Source: UBA2279 sp034399355 (GTDB taxonomy: Bacteria; Actinomycetota; Coriobacteriia; Anaerosomatales; Anaerosomataceae). From it: 41,815 nt of DNA. Position numbers and translations under genes: made by a program. Location of the stretch: the NCBI GenBank assembly GCA_034399355.1, contig JAXMMT010000033.1, positions 1-41,815 of the forward strand. The letters run 5' to 3'. The notes beneath the pieces are model-generated. The model was not told where the DNA came from, ran no database searches, and was given only the letters and a program-made list of their open reading frames with translations. Positions 8,485 through 17,069 of the stretch are shown piece after piece. Numbering within the stretch: position 1 is the first letter of the stretch; every line of letters starts with the position of its first letter.

Positions 8485-8517
8485 TTAAGAGTCGTCGGTC
8501 GACGCAATGTCGGTCAT
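8485..8517 (-). pseudogene. 10-codon relic of a gene start after the yerF-like gene
   Basis: The ATG overlaps the yerF-like stop as ATGA and encodes MTDIASTDDS before TAA. The GT2 gene at 2000-3034 begins VTDITSIENG and is preceded by about 50 bp closely resembling 8505-8554. The mini-ORF is therefore best read as the remaining start of a gene that once followed here. Confidence 0.5.
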
Positions 8518-9479
8518 GTGAGCGCTCTTTTTTGATGCGGCAATCGAGCGTCCGTCTCGCTCCTCAGAGTCTCGAGCGACGTTCGCTGTGGGACGTAGCC
8601 AATCTCCGCAGCACGCCGATTAACCGAATAGTAACTCAGCTTGGCACCCGTGGGAGAGCCATCTGCACGGCCTTCATCAATCTCATACGAAAGACCGTAG
8701 AGCTGCGCGAAATCGTCGAGGATCGCGTACTTGGATGCAGGCTCTGCACTGAATACGTCGAACACGTCATTTCTCGGCGAAGAACGCAGCACTGTGACCA
8801 AGAGCGCGGCGAGGTCCCCGGGATCGACGTAGTCGCGCCAGATATTCCCAGCACCCACGACGAGTGTTTCGCCGGTCACAACCGCACGGAACACATCGTT
8901 CATGAAATAGCGGGCCTTTGGGTCGATGTAGCGCGAATACAGCCCGAAGAGCCGAAGGTCGATGATTGCCCGATCCGATACCGCTCGGTGCTTCGCTTCG
9001 GAGGCAAGCTTCGCGAGACCGTAGAAGTCCTGCGGCGTGAGAGCATTAACCGGAAAGACGGAACACGTACTCTCTGACGCCGGCTCCTCGAAACCGCCGC
9101 CATATGCAGCGCCGCTGCTGAACGAGACGTACTTTGTCTCCGGAGAGCGCGCAAGGTAGTCGAGCACGAGCTGGTCGAACCGCTCCGTGAGCGCGAAGAC
9201 CGACTCGCTGGAGGCTGCAGCAAGCGCAGCGGGATCACCAAAGCCCACGCAGTTGATGACCGCATCGTAGGCGCCAGTCGCAAAATCGTCGAACGTCGTT
9301 TGCGTGTGCACCTGCCTCGCCAGTCCGTCCGGCAGCATCGCGACGAAGCCGCCGAGTCGCACCATGTCCCGCGCAACGAGGGTCAGCTCCATGGTAGGAT
9401 CCGTCGACAGGCCTGCGGCCAAGCACTTTCCCACGTGCCCGGTTGCCCCGAGGATAGCGATGCTGAGCGGTTCAGTCAT
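8514..9479 (-). CDS. yerF: YerF-like NAD-dependent epimerase/ketoreductase
   Basis: The 321-residue extended SDR has GATGHVG at 11-17, SFSSGAAYG near 119-127 and the catalytic pair Y153/K157 in DFYGLAK. Immediately upstream is a YerE-like TPP enzyme, and further upstream are rfbH, rfbG and rfbF. In the Yersinia yersiniose pathway a reductase (YerF) reduces the carbonyl of the two-carbon branch installed by YerE. That is the probable job here, assigned from context. Its 5' end overlaps the yerE-like stop by 8 bp. The substrate is inferred; it could instead reduce a ring ketone. Confidence 0.7.
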   Translation of the reverse strand: MTEPLSIAILGATGHVGKCLAAGLSTDPTMELTLVARDMVRLGGFVAMLPDGLARQVHTQTTFDDFATGAYDAVINCVGFGDPAALAAASSESVFALTERFDQLVLDYLARSPETKYVSFSSGAAYGGGFEEPASESTCSVFPVNALTPQDFYGLAKLASEAKHRAVSDRAIIDLRLFGLYSRYIDPKARYFMNDVFRAVVTGETLVVGAGNIWRDYVDPGDLAALLVTVLRSSPRNDVFDVFSAEPASKYAILDDFAQLYGLSYEIDEGRADGSPTGAKLSYYSVNRRAAEIGYVPQRTSLETLRSETDARLPHQKRALT

Positions 9480-11181
9480 TGTCTGTACTGTCTCCTGGGG
9501 GCGGATCCATCACGTAAACGGGGTTGCCAAACGACACCTTAGGCCTGACGCACGTGCTCGTGTTTAGCTTGACCTCGAGAAGTCCCGGCTCGGCGGGTTC
9601 ACTCATGAGCCAGTCGAGTGCATCATCCACTTCAACGGGAGTTTCGACCGCCCGCGCGCGGATGCCGTATGCTCCCGAGATTGAAACGAAGTCCGGCGCA
9701 CCATAGCCCCACAGGGTGGACTGGTACCTCGACTCAAACAGCTCGTCCTGGAACTGCCGCACCATGCCCAAGCACTCGTTGTTGAGCACAACGATCTTGA
9801 CCGGTAACCCAAGCCGCGCAATCGTCTCGAGTTCCTGGATGTTGACCTGCGCGCCGCCGTCGCCCGTGATTGCCACGACCGGCTTCCCGGGCGCCGCAAG
9901 CGCAGCGCCTATTGCCGCAGGCAGCGCAAAACCCATCGCGCCCATCCCTCCCGACGTGAGGAACCGTTGCCCGTCACACAGTCTGAGTGATTGGGCTGCC
10001 CACATCTGGTTCTGGCCTACGTCCACGACATACGCCGACGCCGCTCCCCCACGGGCCGACAGAGCGTGCATGAACTTAGCTGGATTGATGCCGGTGATTC
10101 CCGCAAGCTCTCCTTCGTCCGGCCACTCATACCTGTACGCCTCAATTGTCTCGCACCAACCAGACCAGTCCGGCCACACGCGCTCCCGAGCGCGCTCAAG
10201 AGCTGTCCAGGCAAAAGCGCCAATATCCGCCCGCACAACAAGCTTCGAGGGGATACGCCACAGCAGCTGGGCCGGATCGATATCGACGCGGACAAGCGTC
10301 TTCTTGGCGGAGAATGACTCGGTGTCGGCACCCGTTTGGCGGACGTCGAGCCGTGCGCCCAAAACAACCACACAGTCGGCGTCACGCAGAGCGAGATTCG
10401 CCCAGCGGTTGCCGTAAGTTCCGATGAGACCGACACGCAGGGAGTGGTCATAGGGGAGTACATCGACGCCCATGAGTGAGTTCACAACAGGTATCGAGAG
10501 AATTTCCGTAAGCTCACGGACGGAGGTCGCAGCACCCGCTGAGCGCACGCCCCCACCTGCAAGCACGAGCGGACGCTCAGCGCGCGCAATCTCATCCAAG
10601 ATCGCGTCGATGCCCTCAGGCACCTTGCGCACTGGCGTCCCTACCGCACGTGAAGGCGCATCAACCTGTTGGCGTTGTACATCCATCGGAATGTCGAGCA
10701 ACACCGGTCCGGGACGGCCTTCGAGTGCCAGCCGGAAAGCCACTGCCAGCATCCCGGGTACGTCCTCGGCTGACATGACCTGCCACGCAGCCTTGGTGAG
10801 CGGCGAGGCAACCGCAATGATGTCGGTCTCCTGGAAGCCAGCCTGCCGCACGCCGCTGTCGCCGCGCAATTCATGCGTGTTCACTTGGCCGGTGATGAAG
10901 ACGACGGGGACGGAATCGAAAAAGCAACTCCCGATGGCGGTGAGGAGGTTCGTCGCGCCAGGACCGCTCGTAGCCATCGCGACCCCAGGAACGCCGGTCA
11001 TCCGTGCTCCCGCCTCGGCAGCAAAGGCGGCGGCTTGCTCGTGGTGTACGCTCACAATCTCGATGTCACCGAGACGGTGTAGCGAGTCCAGGAGGTGCGT
11101 AATCATTCCGCCAGCCATCTCGTAGACGGTTCTGACGCCCTGCTCGGCGAGAAACGTGGCGATGTAGTCGCTTGCCTTCAC
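9472..11181 (-). CDS. yerE: YerE-like thiamine-diphosphate enzyme (two-carbon branch transfer)
   Basis: This 569-residue protein has the full acetolactate-synthase fold: PYR-domain Glu48 in HHEQAAAF, GPGATN near 73-78, a central domain at about 190-340, and the ThDP/Mg motif GDG at 440-442 with NN at 467-468. Beside rfbF/rfbG/rfbH it is best matched to YerE, which joins an acetaldehyde unit from pyruvate to C4 of CDP-4-keto-3,6-dideoxyglucose. An ordinary acetolactate synthase would normally sit with ilvN/ilvC, which are absent. The start is GTG at 11181, one base after the rfbH stop, with only a weak ribosome site, suggesting coupling. Flavin binding cannot be seen from sequence. Confidence 0.8.
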   Translation of the reverse strand: MKASDYIATFLAEQGVRTVYEMAGGMITHLLDSLHRLGDIEIVSVHHEQAAAFAAEAGARMTGVPGVAMATSGPGATNLLTAIGSCFFDSVPVVFITGQVNTHELRGDSGVRQAGFQETDIIAVASPLTKAAWQVMSAEDVPGMLAVAFRLALEGRPGPVLLDIPMDVQRQQVDAPSRAVGTPVRKVPEGIDAILDEIARAERPLVLAGGGVRSAGAATSVRELTEILSIPVVNSLMGVDVLPYDHSLRVGLIGTYGNRWANLALRDADCVVVLGARLDVRQTGADTESFSAKKTLVRVDIDPAQLLWRIPSKLVVRADIGAFAWTALERARERVWPDWSGWCETIEAYRYEWPDEGELAGITGINPAKFMHALSARGGAASAYVVDVGQNQMWAAQSLRLCDGQRFLTSGGMGAMGFALPAAIGAALAAPGKPVVAITGDGGAQVNIQELETIARLGLPVKIVVLNNECLGMVRQFQDELFESRYQSTLWGYGAPDFVSISGAYGIRARAVETPVEVDDALDWLMSEPAEPGLLEVKLNTSTCVRPKVSFGNPVYVMDPPPGDSTDND

Positions 11182-11182
11182 G

Positions 11183-12520
11183 CTATTCCCGTGTCGCCAT
11201 CATGAGCGCGTCTGCCATGTACGCGAGCATCTCTTCAGTCATGCCTGGGTAGACCCCGATCCAGAATGCGTCGTTCATGATGCGATCGGTATTCGGCAGC
11301 TCGCCCACAACTCGATAGCCCTCGTTACGCTCACGCATCCCGTCAAACGCAGGCTGTCGCACCATGTTGCCCGCAAAGAGCATACGCGTCTGCACCTTCG
11401 CATCCTCGAGGGCGCGCACCAGCTCGTCACGAGTGACGCCGGTGTTCTCACGCACCGTCATGAGGAAACCGAACCACGACGGATCTGAACCCGGCGTCGG
11501 CTCCGGCAAAACGAGCACGTCCGCGAGCGGGTCGAGCGCCTTACGAAGCTGCGCCCAATTGCGCTTTCGGGCCTCAGTGAAGCCGGGGAGCTTCTCGAGC
11601 TGGGCCACGCCGATAGCGGCCTGCATGTCGGTCGCCTTCAGGTTGAAGCCGAACTCGGAGTAGACATACTTGTGGTCGTAGCCAAACGGCAGAGCGCCGT
11701 GCTGCTGGCTGAACCGCTTGCCGCAGCTGTTGTCGCGCCCCGACGGGCAGTAGCAGTCTCGGCCCCAGTCACGCATCGAGAGCGCGACCTTGGCGAGTAG
11801 CTCGTCGTTCGTGTAGACCGCGCCGCCCTCGCCCATCGTCATGTGGTGCGGCGGATAGAAGCTCGACGTACCGATATCGCCGAACGAGCCGGTCAGCTTC
11901 CCTTTGTAGCGCGACCCGAGCGCGTCGCAGTTGTCCTCGATGAGCCACAGACCATGCGCGTCGCAGAAGTCGCGAACCGCCCGCACCTCGAACGGGTTGC
12001 CGAGCGTGTGCGCGAGCATGACGGCCTTCGTGCGCGGGGACACGGCCGCCTCAAGCTGGGACACGTCCACGTTCACCGTCTCGAGCTTCACATCCACGAA
12101 CACCGGCACGGCACCGAACTGCACGATCGGCGCGACCGTGGTCGGGAACCCTGCCGCCACGGTGATGACCTCGTCGCCGCGCGTGATGCACCGGTCGCCT
12201 AAGCGCTCGCTCGTGAGCACGGCGAACGCGAGCAGGTTCGCGCTCGAACCCGAGTTGACCAGAAGCGCGTACTTGATGCCCAGATACTCGGCCAGCCCTT
12301 GCTCGAACCGCTTTGAGTAGCGGCCGTACGTAAGCCAAAACTCAAGCGATGAGTCGACCAGGTTTACAATCTCGCGCTCGTCAAACACGCGTCCGCCATA
12401 CGCGACGCGCGACTGGCCGGGGACGAATGCGGGTTTCTCCGCAAACTGCTCCGTGTAGTATTCGCGAGTCAGGGCAAGTATCTGCTGCCTGATCTGCCCT
12501 GCACGATCGGTGTCAGTCAC
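11183..12520 (-). CDS. rfbH: CDP-4-keto-6-deoxy-D-glucose 3-dehydrase (E1)
   Basis: The 445-residue protein has the aminotransferase fold of the DegT/DnrJ/EryC1 family, but the PLP-lysine position is occupied by histidine (YPPHHMTMGEGG, His225/226). That replacement is the hallmark of the E1 dehydrase. A cysteine cluster, Cys256, Cys258 and Cys266 in DCYCPSGRDNSC, matches the [2Fe-2S] site of E1. It removes the C3 hydroxyl of CDP-4-keto-6-deoxyglucose by a PMP/iron-sulfur radical route, with electrons from a flavin-iron-sulfur reductase (E3). No E3 gene is visible in this window. It lies between rfbG and the yerE-like gene in pathway order. Confidence 0.92.
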   Translation of the reverse strand: MTDTDRAGQIRQQILALTREYYTEQFAEKPAFVPGQSRVAYGGRVFDEREIVNLVDSSLEFWLTYGRYSKRFEQGLAEYLGIKYALLVNSGSSANLLAFAVLTSERLGDRCITRGDEVITVAAGFPTTVAPIVQFGAVPVFVDVKLETVNVDVSQLEAAVSPRTKAVMLAHTLGNPFEVRAVRDFCDAHGLWLIEDNCDALGSRYKGKLTGSFGDIGTSSFYPPHHMTMGEGGAVYTNDELLAKVALSMRDWGRDCYCPSGRDNSCGKRFSQQHGALPFGYDHKYVYSEFGFNLKATDMQAAIGVAQLEKLPGFTEARKRNWAQLRKALDPLADVLVLPEPTPGSDPSWFGFLMTVRENTGVTRDELVRALEDAKVQTRMLFAGNMVRQPAFDGMRERNEGYRVVGELPNTDRIMNDAFWIGVYPGMTEEMLAYMADALMMATRE

Positions 12521-12533
12521 GTACCTTCTCCCA

Positions 12534-13622
12534 TCATGCCCACGGTGCCGCCATCGTACGAGCGGCAGCCACGTAGGCGTCTAAATCTGCTTCCACGAGT
12601 CCGGCTGCATCCTCACCTGTGCTGTAGGCGCGGTACCACGCAGCTGTCCTCTCGATAGTCTCGTCGAAACCCCATACCGGGCGCCAGCCCAAGACCTGAT
12701 CGGCCTTGCTGATGTCGAGCCGGAGCTGTGCCGCCTCGTGAAGGTGTTCCCCAAGGTCCGGCGTATGCCACGAGCCCTCACCCCATGCCGAGACGAACCG
12801 CTCGGCGACCTCACCAACGGTTCGCGCCGCCTCAGGGTCGGGACCGAAGTTGAACGGACCGGCGAGCGAGCGGTTAGACAACAGCACTGACGCCAAGTGG
12901 AGATAGCCCGACAGCGGCTCCAGAACATGCTGCCAGGGACGGACCGAGACCGGGTTGCGCACAACCACAGCGGAGCCGCCTGAGAGCGCCCGCGCGCAGT
13001 CAGGAACGAGCCGGTCAGCCGCCCAGTCGCCACCACCGATGACGTTGCCTGCGCGTGCCGTCGCCACAGCCGCCGAACCCTCCGCCGAGAAGAATGAGTC
13101 TCGGTACGACGCGGTCACGATCTCCGAGGCGGCCTTGCTCGCGCTGTAGGGGTCGTGTCCGCCAAGCGGGTGCTCCTCGTTGAACAGCTCACCCGTCTCG
13201 CGATTCGCGTACACCTTGTCCGTGGTCACGTTCACTACGGCCGAGCAGTCCGCGCACTCACGCGCCGCCTCCAGCACGTTGACTGTGCCAATGACGTTGA
13301 CCTCGAAGGTGTAGCGCGGCTCTGCGTAGCTCCTGCGAACGAGCGGTTGCGCGGCAAGGTGGAACACGATTTCGGGACGGACCTCCGCCATAAGCACAGC
13401 GACTCGCTCGGCATCCCGTATGTCGCCGATGCGACTGTCCATCGAGCGCTCCAGCTCCAGGTCCGCAAACAGCGAAGGTGTCGTGTCGGGTTCGAGCGCG
13501 TAACCGATCACGTCGGCACCCAAGCCGAGCAGCCAGCGGCTGAGCCACGAGCCCTTGAAGCCCGTGTGACCCGTGAGCAGAACTCTCCGACCAGAGAAGA
13601 CTTCGCCGAAAGTGGCTCTCAC
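12534..13622 (-). CDS. rfbG: CDP-glucose 4,6-dehydratase
   Basis: The protein is a 362-residue extended SDR with GHTGFKG at 18-24, NVTTDKVYAN near 131-140 and catalytic Y159/K163 in DPYSASKAASE, the standard RfbG/DdhB pattern. It makes CDP-4-keto-6-deoxyglucose, the substrate of RfbH. The GTG at 13622 is preferred: GGAAGG lies about 10 nt upstream and the gene then overlaps the rfbF stop slightly. A TTG at 13631 would place that ribosome site against the start codon. It is flanked by rfbF and rfbH, so the operon follows the reaction order. Confidence 0.93.
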   Translation of the reverse strand: MRATFGEVFSGRRVLLTGHTGFKGSWLSRWLLGLGADVIGYALEPDTTPSLFADLELERSMDSRIGDIRDAERVAVLMAEVRPEIVFHLAAQPLVRRSYAEPRYTFEVNVIGTVNVLEAARECADCSAVVNVTTDKVYANRETGELFNEEHPLGGHDPYSASKAASEIVTASYRDSFFSAEGSAAVATARAGNVIGGGDWAADRLVPDCARALSGGSAVVVRNPVSVRPWQHVLEPLSGYLHLASVLLSNRSLAGPFNFGPDPEAARTVGEVAERFVSAWGEGSWHTPDLGEHLHEAAQLRLDISKADQVLGWRPVWGFDETIERTAAWYRAYSTGEDAAGLVEADLDAYVAAARTMAAPWA

Positions 13623-13624
13623 TG

Positions 13625-14395
13625 CTACCAAACCTTCCAGGGGGCCTCGCCAGAGCGCCAGAGTTCCTCAAGAAGCCTCTTGTCTCGCAGTGTGTCCATG
13701 GGCTGCCAGAAGCCAGAGTGTTGGAAAGCGGCCAGTTGGCCATCTCGAGCCAGATTCTCGAGAGGCTCTTGCTCGAACACCGTCAAGTCACCATCTATGC
13801 AATCCAACACAGACGGCTCCAGCACGAAGAATCCGCCGTTGATCCAGCCTCCGTCACCCTGTGGTTTCTCCTGGAACGCACGTACTGATCCGTCGTCGTC
13901 GATCCGCATGGCGCCGAAGCGCCCGAGCGGCTGCACCGCCGTGACCGTCGCCAGCTTGCCGCTACTCCGGTGGAACGCAAGGAGATCGCCCACATTCACA
14001 TTCGCTACACCGTCACCGTACGTCATCATGAAGGTCTCATCGCCGAGGTAGCGCCCGATGCGCTTGATGCGGCCGCCCGTCATCGTTTCGGCGCCCGTGT
14101 CGACCAGCGTTACCTTCCAAGGCTCGGTCGCATTCTCGTGTACGACCATCTCGTTGCAGCTCATATCGAACGTGACGTCGCTGTTGTGTAGGAAGTAGTT
14201 GCTGAAGTACTCCTTGATGACATAGCCCTTGTAGCCGAGACACACCACAAACTCGTCAAACCCATAGTGGCTGTAGGTCTTCATGATGTGCCACAGGATC
14301 GGATGTTCCCCAATCTCGGCCATTGGTTTCGGCTTGAGATCGGTCTCCTCGGAAAGCCGAGTCCCGAGACCACCCGCAAGTATGACTGCCTTCAT
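13625..14395 (-). CDS. rfbF: Glucose-1-phosphate cytidylyltransferase
   Basis: This 256-residue nucleotidyltransferase opens with KAVILAGGLGTRLSEET and KPKPM, the CTP-binding loop of RfbF/DdhA, and matches the family length. It activates glucose-1-phosphate with CTP, giving CDP-glucose for RfbG. GGGAGG is 6 nt before the ATG. It is the first gene of the CDP-sugar module; the 200 bp upstream hold a gmd relic. Confidence 0.95.
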   Translation of the reverse strand: MKAVILAGGLGTRLSEETDLKPKPMAEIGEHPILWHIMKTYSHYGFDEFVVCLGYKGYVIKEYFSNYFLHNSDVTFDMSCNEMVVHENATEPWKVTLVDTGAETMTGGRIKRIGRYLGDETFMMTYGDGVANVNVGDLLAFHRSSGKLATVTAVQPLGRFGAMRIDDDGSVRAFQEKPQGDGGWINGGFFVLEPSVLDCIDGDLTVFEQEPLENLARDGQLAAFQHSGFWQPMDTLRDKRLLEELWRSGEAPWKVW

Positions 14396-14448
14396 ATCGT
14401 GCCTCCCACCCTCAGAAGCCAGAATGTTCGCCCTGACTCACAATCGTC

Positions 14449-14537
14449 ACGCCCCCTCGGCCCGAAGCCGCTCCACGTCCGCATCCACCATCATCGCAAC
14501 CAACGCGCGGAAGGTCACCTTCGGCTCCCAGCCTATA
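14449..14537 (-). pseudogene. Relic of a gmd 3' end
   Basis: Read on the minus strand, this stretch encodes GWEPKVTFRALVAMMVDAD followed by VERLRAEGA and a TGA stop. The C-terminus of the intact gmd reads GWEPQVGFEDLVTMMVDAD and IERLATEADPV, so about two thirds of residues agree. It is too diverged to be a recent copy. Upstream (14538-14595) a short open stretch, VFDRIERLLHKVTLI, ends at TAG and is not recognised. Confidence 0.75.
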
Positions 14538-14595
14538 TGAGCGTCACCTTGTGCAGCAGGCGCTCTATGCGGTCGAACACACCGCCCCGAAGCCG

Positions 14596-16059
14596 CTACC
14601 GGTTGTCACGCGTCCAGTCGTCCTCGATGCGAACGATATCATCTTCGCCCACATAGTCGCCCACTTGCGCCTCGATGACGCGGAGCGGTTCCGTCCCTGG
14701 GTTCTCCAACCGGTGAATGGTGCCAACGGGGATGAACGTGCTCTCGTTGACACCAACGCGCACGCACTCCTCACCACGTGTCACGAGCGCGGTGCCTGCA
14801 ACGACGACCCAGTGTTCGCTCCGGTGCTGGTGCAACTGCAGGCTGAGCCGGGCTCCGGGTTTCACTTCGAGCAACTTGATCTGATATCCGTCGCTCTTGA
14901 GCAGGCTCGTCCACGACCCCCACGGCCGTAGGCTCACCTTCGGCTCAACCACCTCACGCGCCCCGGCGGCCTTGAGAGCCTCAACAACCGCTCGCACGTC
15001 TTGCGCGCGTTCTTTGGGAAGGACGAGCGTCGCATCAGCCGTGTCTACTACGATCAGGTCCTGGACGCCGAGCGTGGCAACCAGACGATCCGTCGAGTAG
15101 ACGATCGTGCCCGTGGAGTCCACGTCCACGCCCCGACCGCAGCGGACATTGCCGGCTGCGTCCTTCTCGGCAACATCTTCGAGCGCCATAAGCGAACCGA
15201 CGTCACTCCACTGCAGAGACGCCGGGATGACTGCCACGCGACGCGACCGCTCCATCACAGCCGTGTCGATTGATGCGGACGGCAGCGAGGCGAATCTGTC
15301 GCGCACGCGCTCAGACGACCGCTCGTCCGCGGGAAGCGACGCGATCCAGCGCACGACCTCGCCGATCCGCGCGATCTCGCCGCCAGCGGACTCCAGCTCT
15401 TGCAAGACGCGCGACGCCTTCATCACGAAGATACCGGCGTTCCACAGATGTTCGCCGCCACTCACGAACTGCTCGGCACGCTCGCGGTCCGGCTTCTCGA
15501 CGAACTCGCCGACCACGTGCGGCCTGGCATCGCCCACCGCGTAGTCAGGCAACGAGTCCGCGGCGCGAATGTAGCCGTAGCCGGTCTCGGGGCGTGTCGG
15601 ACGAATCCCGATGGTCACAAGGTAGTCGTCGGCAGCTGCTGCTGCACCTGCCGCAATACAGTCGACCCAGAGTTCACCGTTCCCGAGCAGATGGTCCGAG
15701 GGCAACACCACCATGATCGCATCTTCGTCCTCGGCCACGAACGTTGCTGCTGCGAGCGCGATTGCCGGCGCAGTGTTCCTTGGCACCGGCTCGATGATGT
15801 AGCGAACGTGGTGTAGATTCTCGTCCGGCTGTGCGATCAGGTGGTTCCGCAACTCGTCGAAGAGTCTCTCGTTGGTCGTGATGGCTATCGACGATGGGCG
15901 GACGACAAGTGGCGCAATCCTGTGGATCGCCTGCGCGATCAGCGACTCGGTGCCGAACATCGACAGCAGCTGCTTCGGGCTGAGTTCGCGTGAAAGTGGC
16001 CAGAATCTCTGGCCACTGCCGCCCGCGAGAATCGTCGCAAAGAGATGCTCGTTGATCAT
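14596..16059 (-). CDS. manC: Mannose-1-phosphate guanylyltransferase / mannose-6-phosphate isomerase
   Basis: The 487-residue protein has an N-terminal nucleotidyltransferase domain (ILAGGSGQRFWPLSRE, residues about 10-25, and the SPKQLL loop) and a C-terminal cupin domain of about 110 residues with RPWGSWTSL and the HQHRSEHWVVV metal-binding stretch. This is the bifunctional ManC/CpsB type. It makes GDP-mannose, the precursor for gmd and fcl. GGGAG lies about 9 nt before the ATG. It is separated by 37 bp from galU upstream and by the gmd relic from rfbF downstream. Confidence 0.93.
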   Translation of the reverse strand: MINEHLFATILAGGSGQRFWPLSRELSPKQLLSMFGTESLIAQAIHRIAPLVVRPSSIAITTNERLFDELRNHLIAQPDENLHHVRYIIEPVPRNTAPAIALAAATFVAEDEDAIMVVLPSDHLLGNGELWVDCIAAGAAAAADDYLVTIGIRPTRPETGYGYIRAADSLPDYAVGDARPHVVGEFVEKPDRERAEQFVSGGEHLWNAGIFVMKASRVLQELESAGGEIARIGEVVRWIASLPADERSSERVRDRFASLPSASIDTAVMERSRRVAVIPASLQWSDVGSLMALEDVAEKDAAGNVRCGRGVDVDSTGTIVYSTDRLVATLGVQDLIVVDTADATLVLPKERAQDVRAVVEALKAAGAREVVEPKVSLRPWGSWTSLLKSDGYQIKLLEVKPGARLSLQLHQHRSEHWVVVAGTALVTRGEECVRVGVNESTFIPVGTIHRLENPGTEPLRVIEAQVGDYVGEDDIVRIEDDWTRDNR

Positions 16060-16096
16060 GTATGTCTACTCCCTGCCGAGCACGGCCCTGACGGCA

Positions 16097-16951
16097 TCAC
16101 GCGCCGAGAATCCCCTCAAGCATCTCCCGCAGCGCCGCGCCGTACTCCTCGGTCTCCAGAGCAAGCCGGATGTTCGCATCCAGCCACGAGAGCACGCTGC
16201 CGGTATCGTAGCCTGCGCAGTCCATCGTGGTCGCATAGATGTCCTCGGAGTGCAGCAACTCGCGCAGTGCGTCGGTCAGCTGGATCTCGTCGCCTCGGCC
16301 AGGCTCGATCTTGGGCAGTATCTCCATGATCTTGGGGGTCAGCAGGTAGCGCCCGAAGATAGCCAGGTTGCTCGGCGCGTCGTTGACCGGCGGCTTTTCC
16401 ACCAGGTCCTGGATCTTCCACACGCCCGGCTCGACCTCGGTGCCAGCGATGACGCCGTAGCGGCTCACGTACTGCTGCTCCACAGGCGTGACGGCTATGA
16501 CGGAGGCTCCATACTTCTCGTGGACCTCCTTGAGCTTGGGCAGACACTCATTGGACGGGACGAGCACATCGCCAAGCAAGACAAAGAACGGCTCGCTACC
16601 GGTGTGTGCGGCACCTGCCAGAACCGCGTGGCCGAGGCCCCGCGGACGCTTCTGGCGCACGTAGAACACCTCGGCAAGCTCGGAGATGGCTCGCACCTGG
16701 CGCAACTTGTCGGTGTTGCCGGAGCGCTCGAGCAGGTCCTCCAACTCGATCGAACGATCGAAGTGATCCTCGATCGCACGTTTGCCGCGACCCGTGATGA
16801 GCAGTATGTCCGAGACACCCGCAGCGACGGCCTCTTCCACGACGTACTGGATGACCGGCTTGCCGACCACGGGAAGCATCTCTTTGGGCTGGGCTTTGGT
16901 AGCCGGCAGGAAACGTGTCCCGAGACCCGCTGCGGGAATGATGGCTTTCAT
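16097..16951 (-). CDS. galU: UTP-glucose-1-phosphate uridylyltransferase
   Basis: The 284-residue nucleotidyltransferase has the GalU signature AAGLGTRFLPATKAQPKEM at the N-terminus and VEKPPVNDAPSNLAIFGRY in the middle. It makes UDP-glucose. The frame is open to an ATG at 16978, but AGGAGG lies inside that extension, 12 nt before the ATG at 16951, so 16951 is the likely start. It is the first gene of the polysaccharide block as seen here; the 118 bp between it and hepT show no clear terminator. Confidence 0.95.
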   Translation of the reverse strand: MKAIIPAAGLGTRFLPATKAQPKEMLPVVGKPVIQYVVEEAVAAGVSDILLITGRGKRAIEDHFDRSIELEDLLERSGNTDKLRQVRAISELAEVFYVRQKRPRGLGHAVLAGAAHTGSEPFFVLLGDVLVPSNECLPKLKEVHEKYGASVIAVTPVEQQYVSRYGVIAGTEVEPGVWKIQDLVEKPPVNDAPSNLAIFGRYLLTPKIMEILPKIEPGRGDEIQLTDALRELLHSEDIYATTMDCAGYDTGSVLSWLDANIRLALETEEYGAALREMLEGILGA

Positions 16952-17069
16952 GCGTGCGCGATACCTCCTCGGATTCATTCGTACCTGTCTATGCTAGTAC
17001 AAGCGAGTGCATTGCGCGCGAATCCGCGCTCGATTCAACCCTGACCCACGCTTTGACACGCAAAGGACG

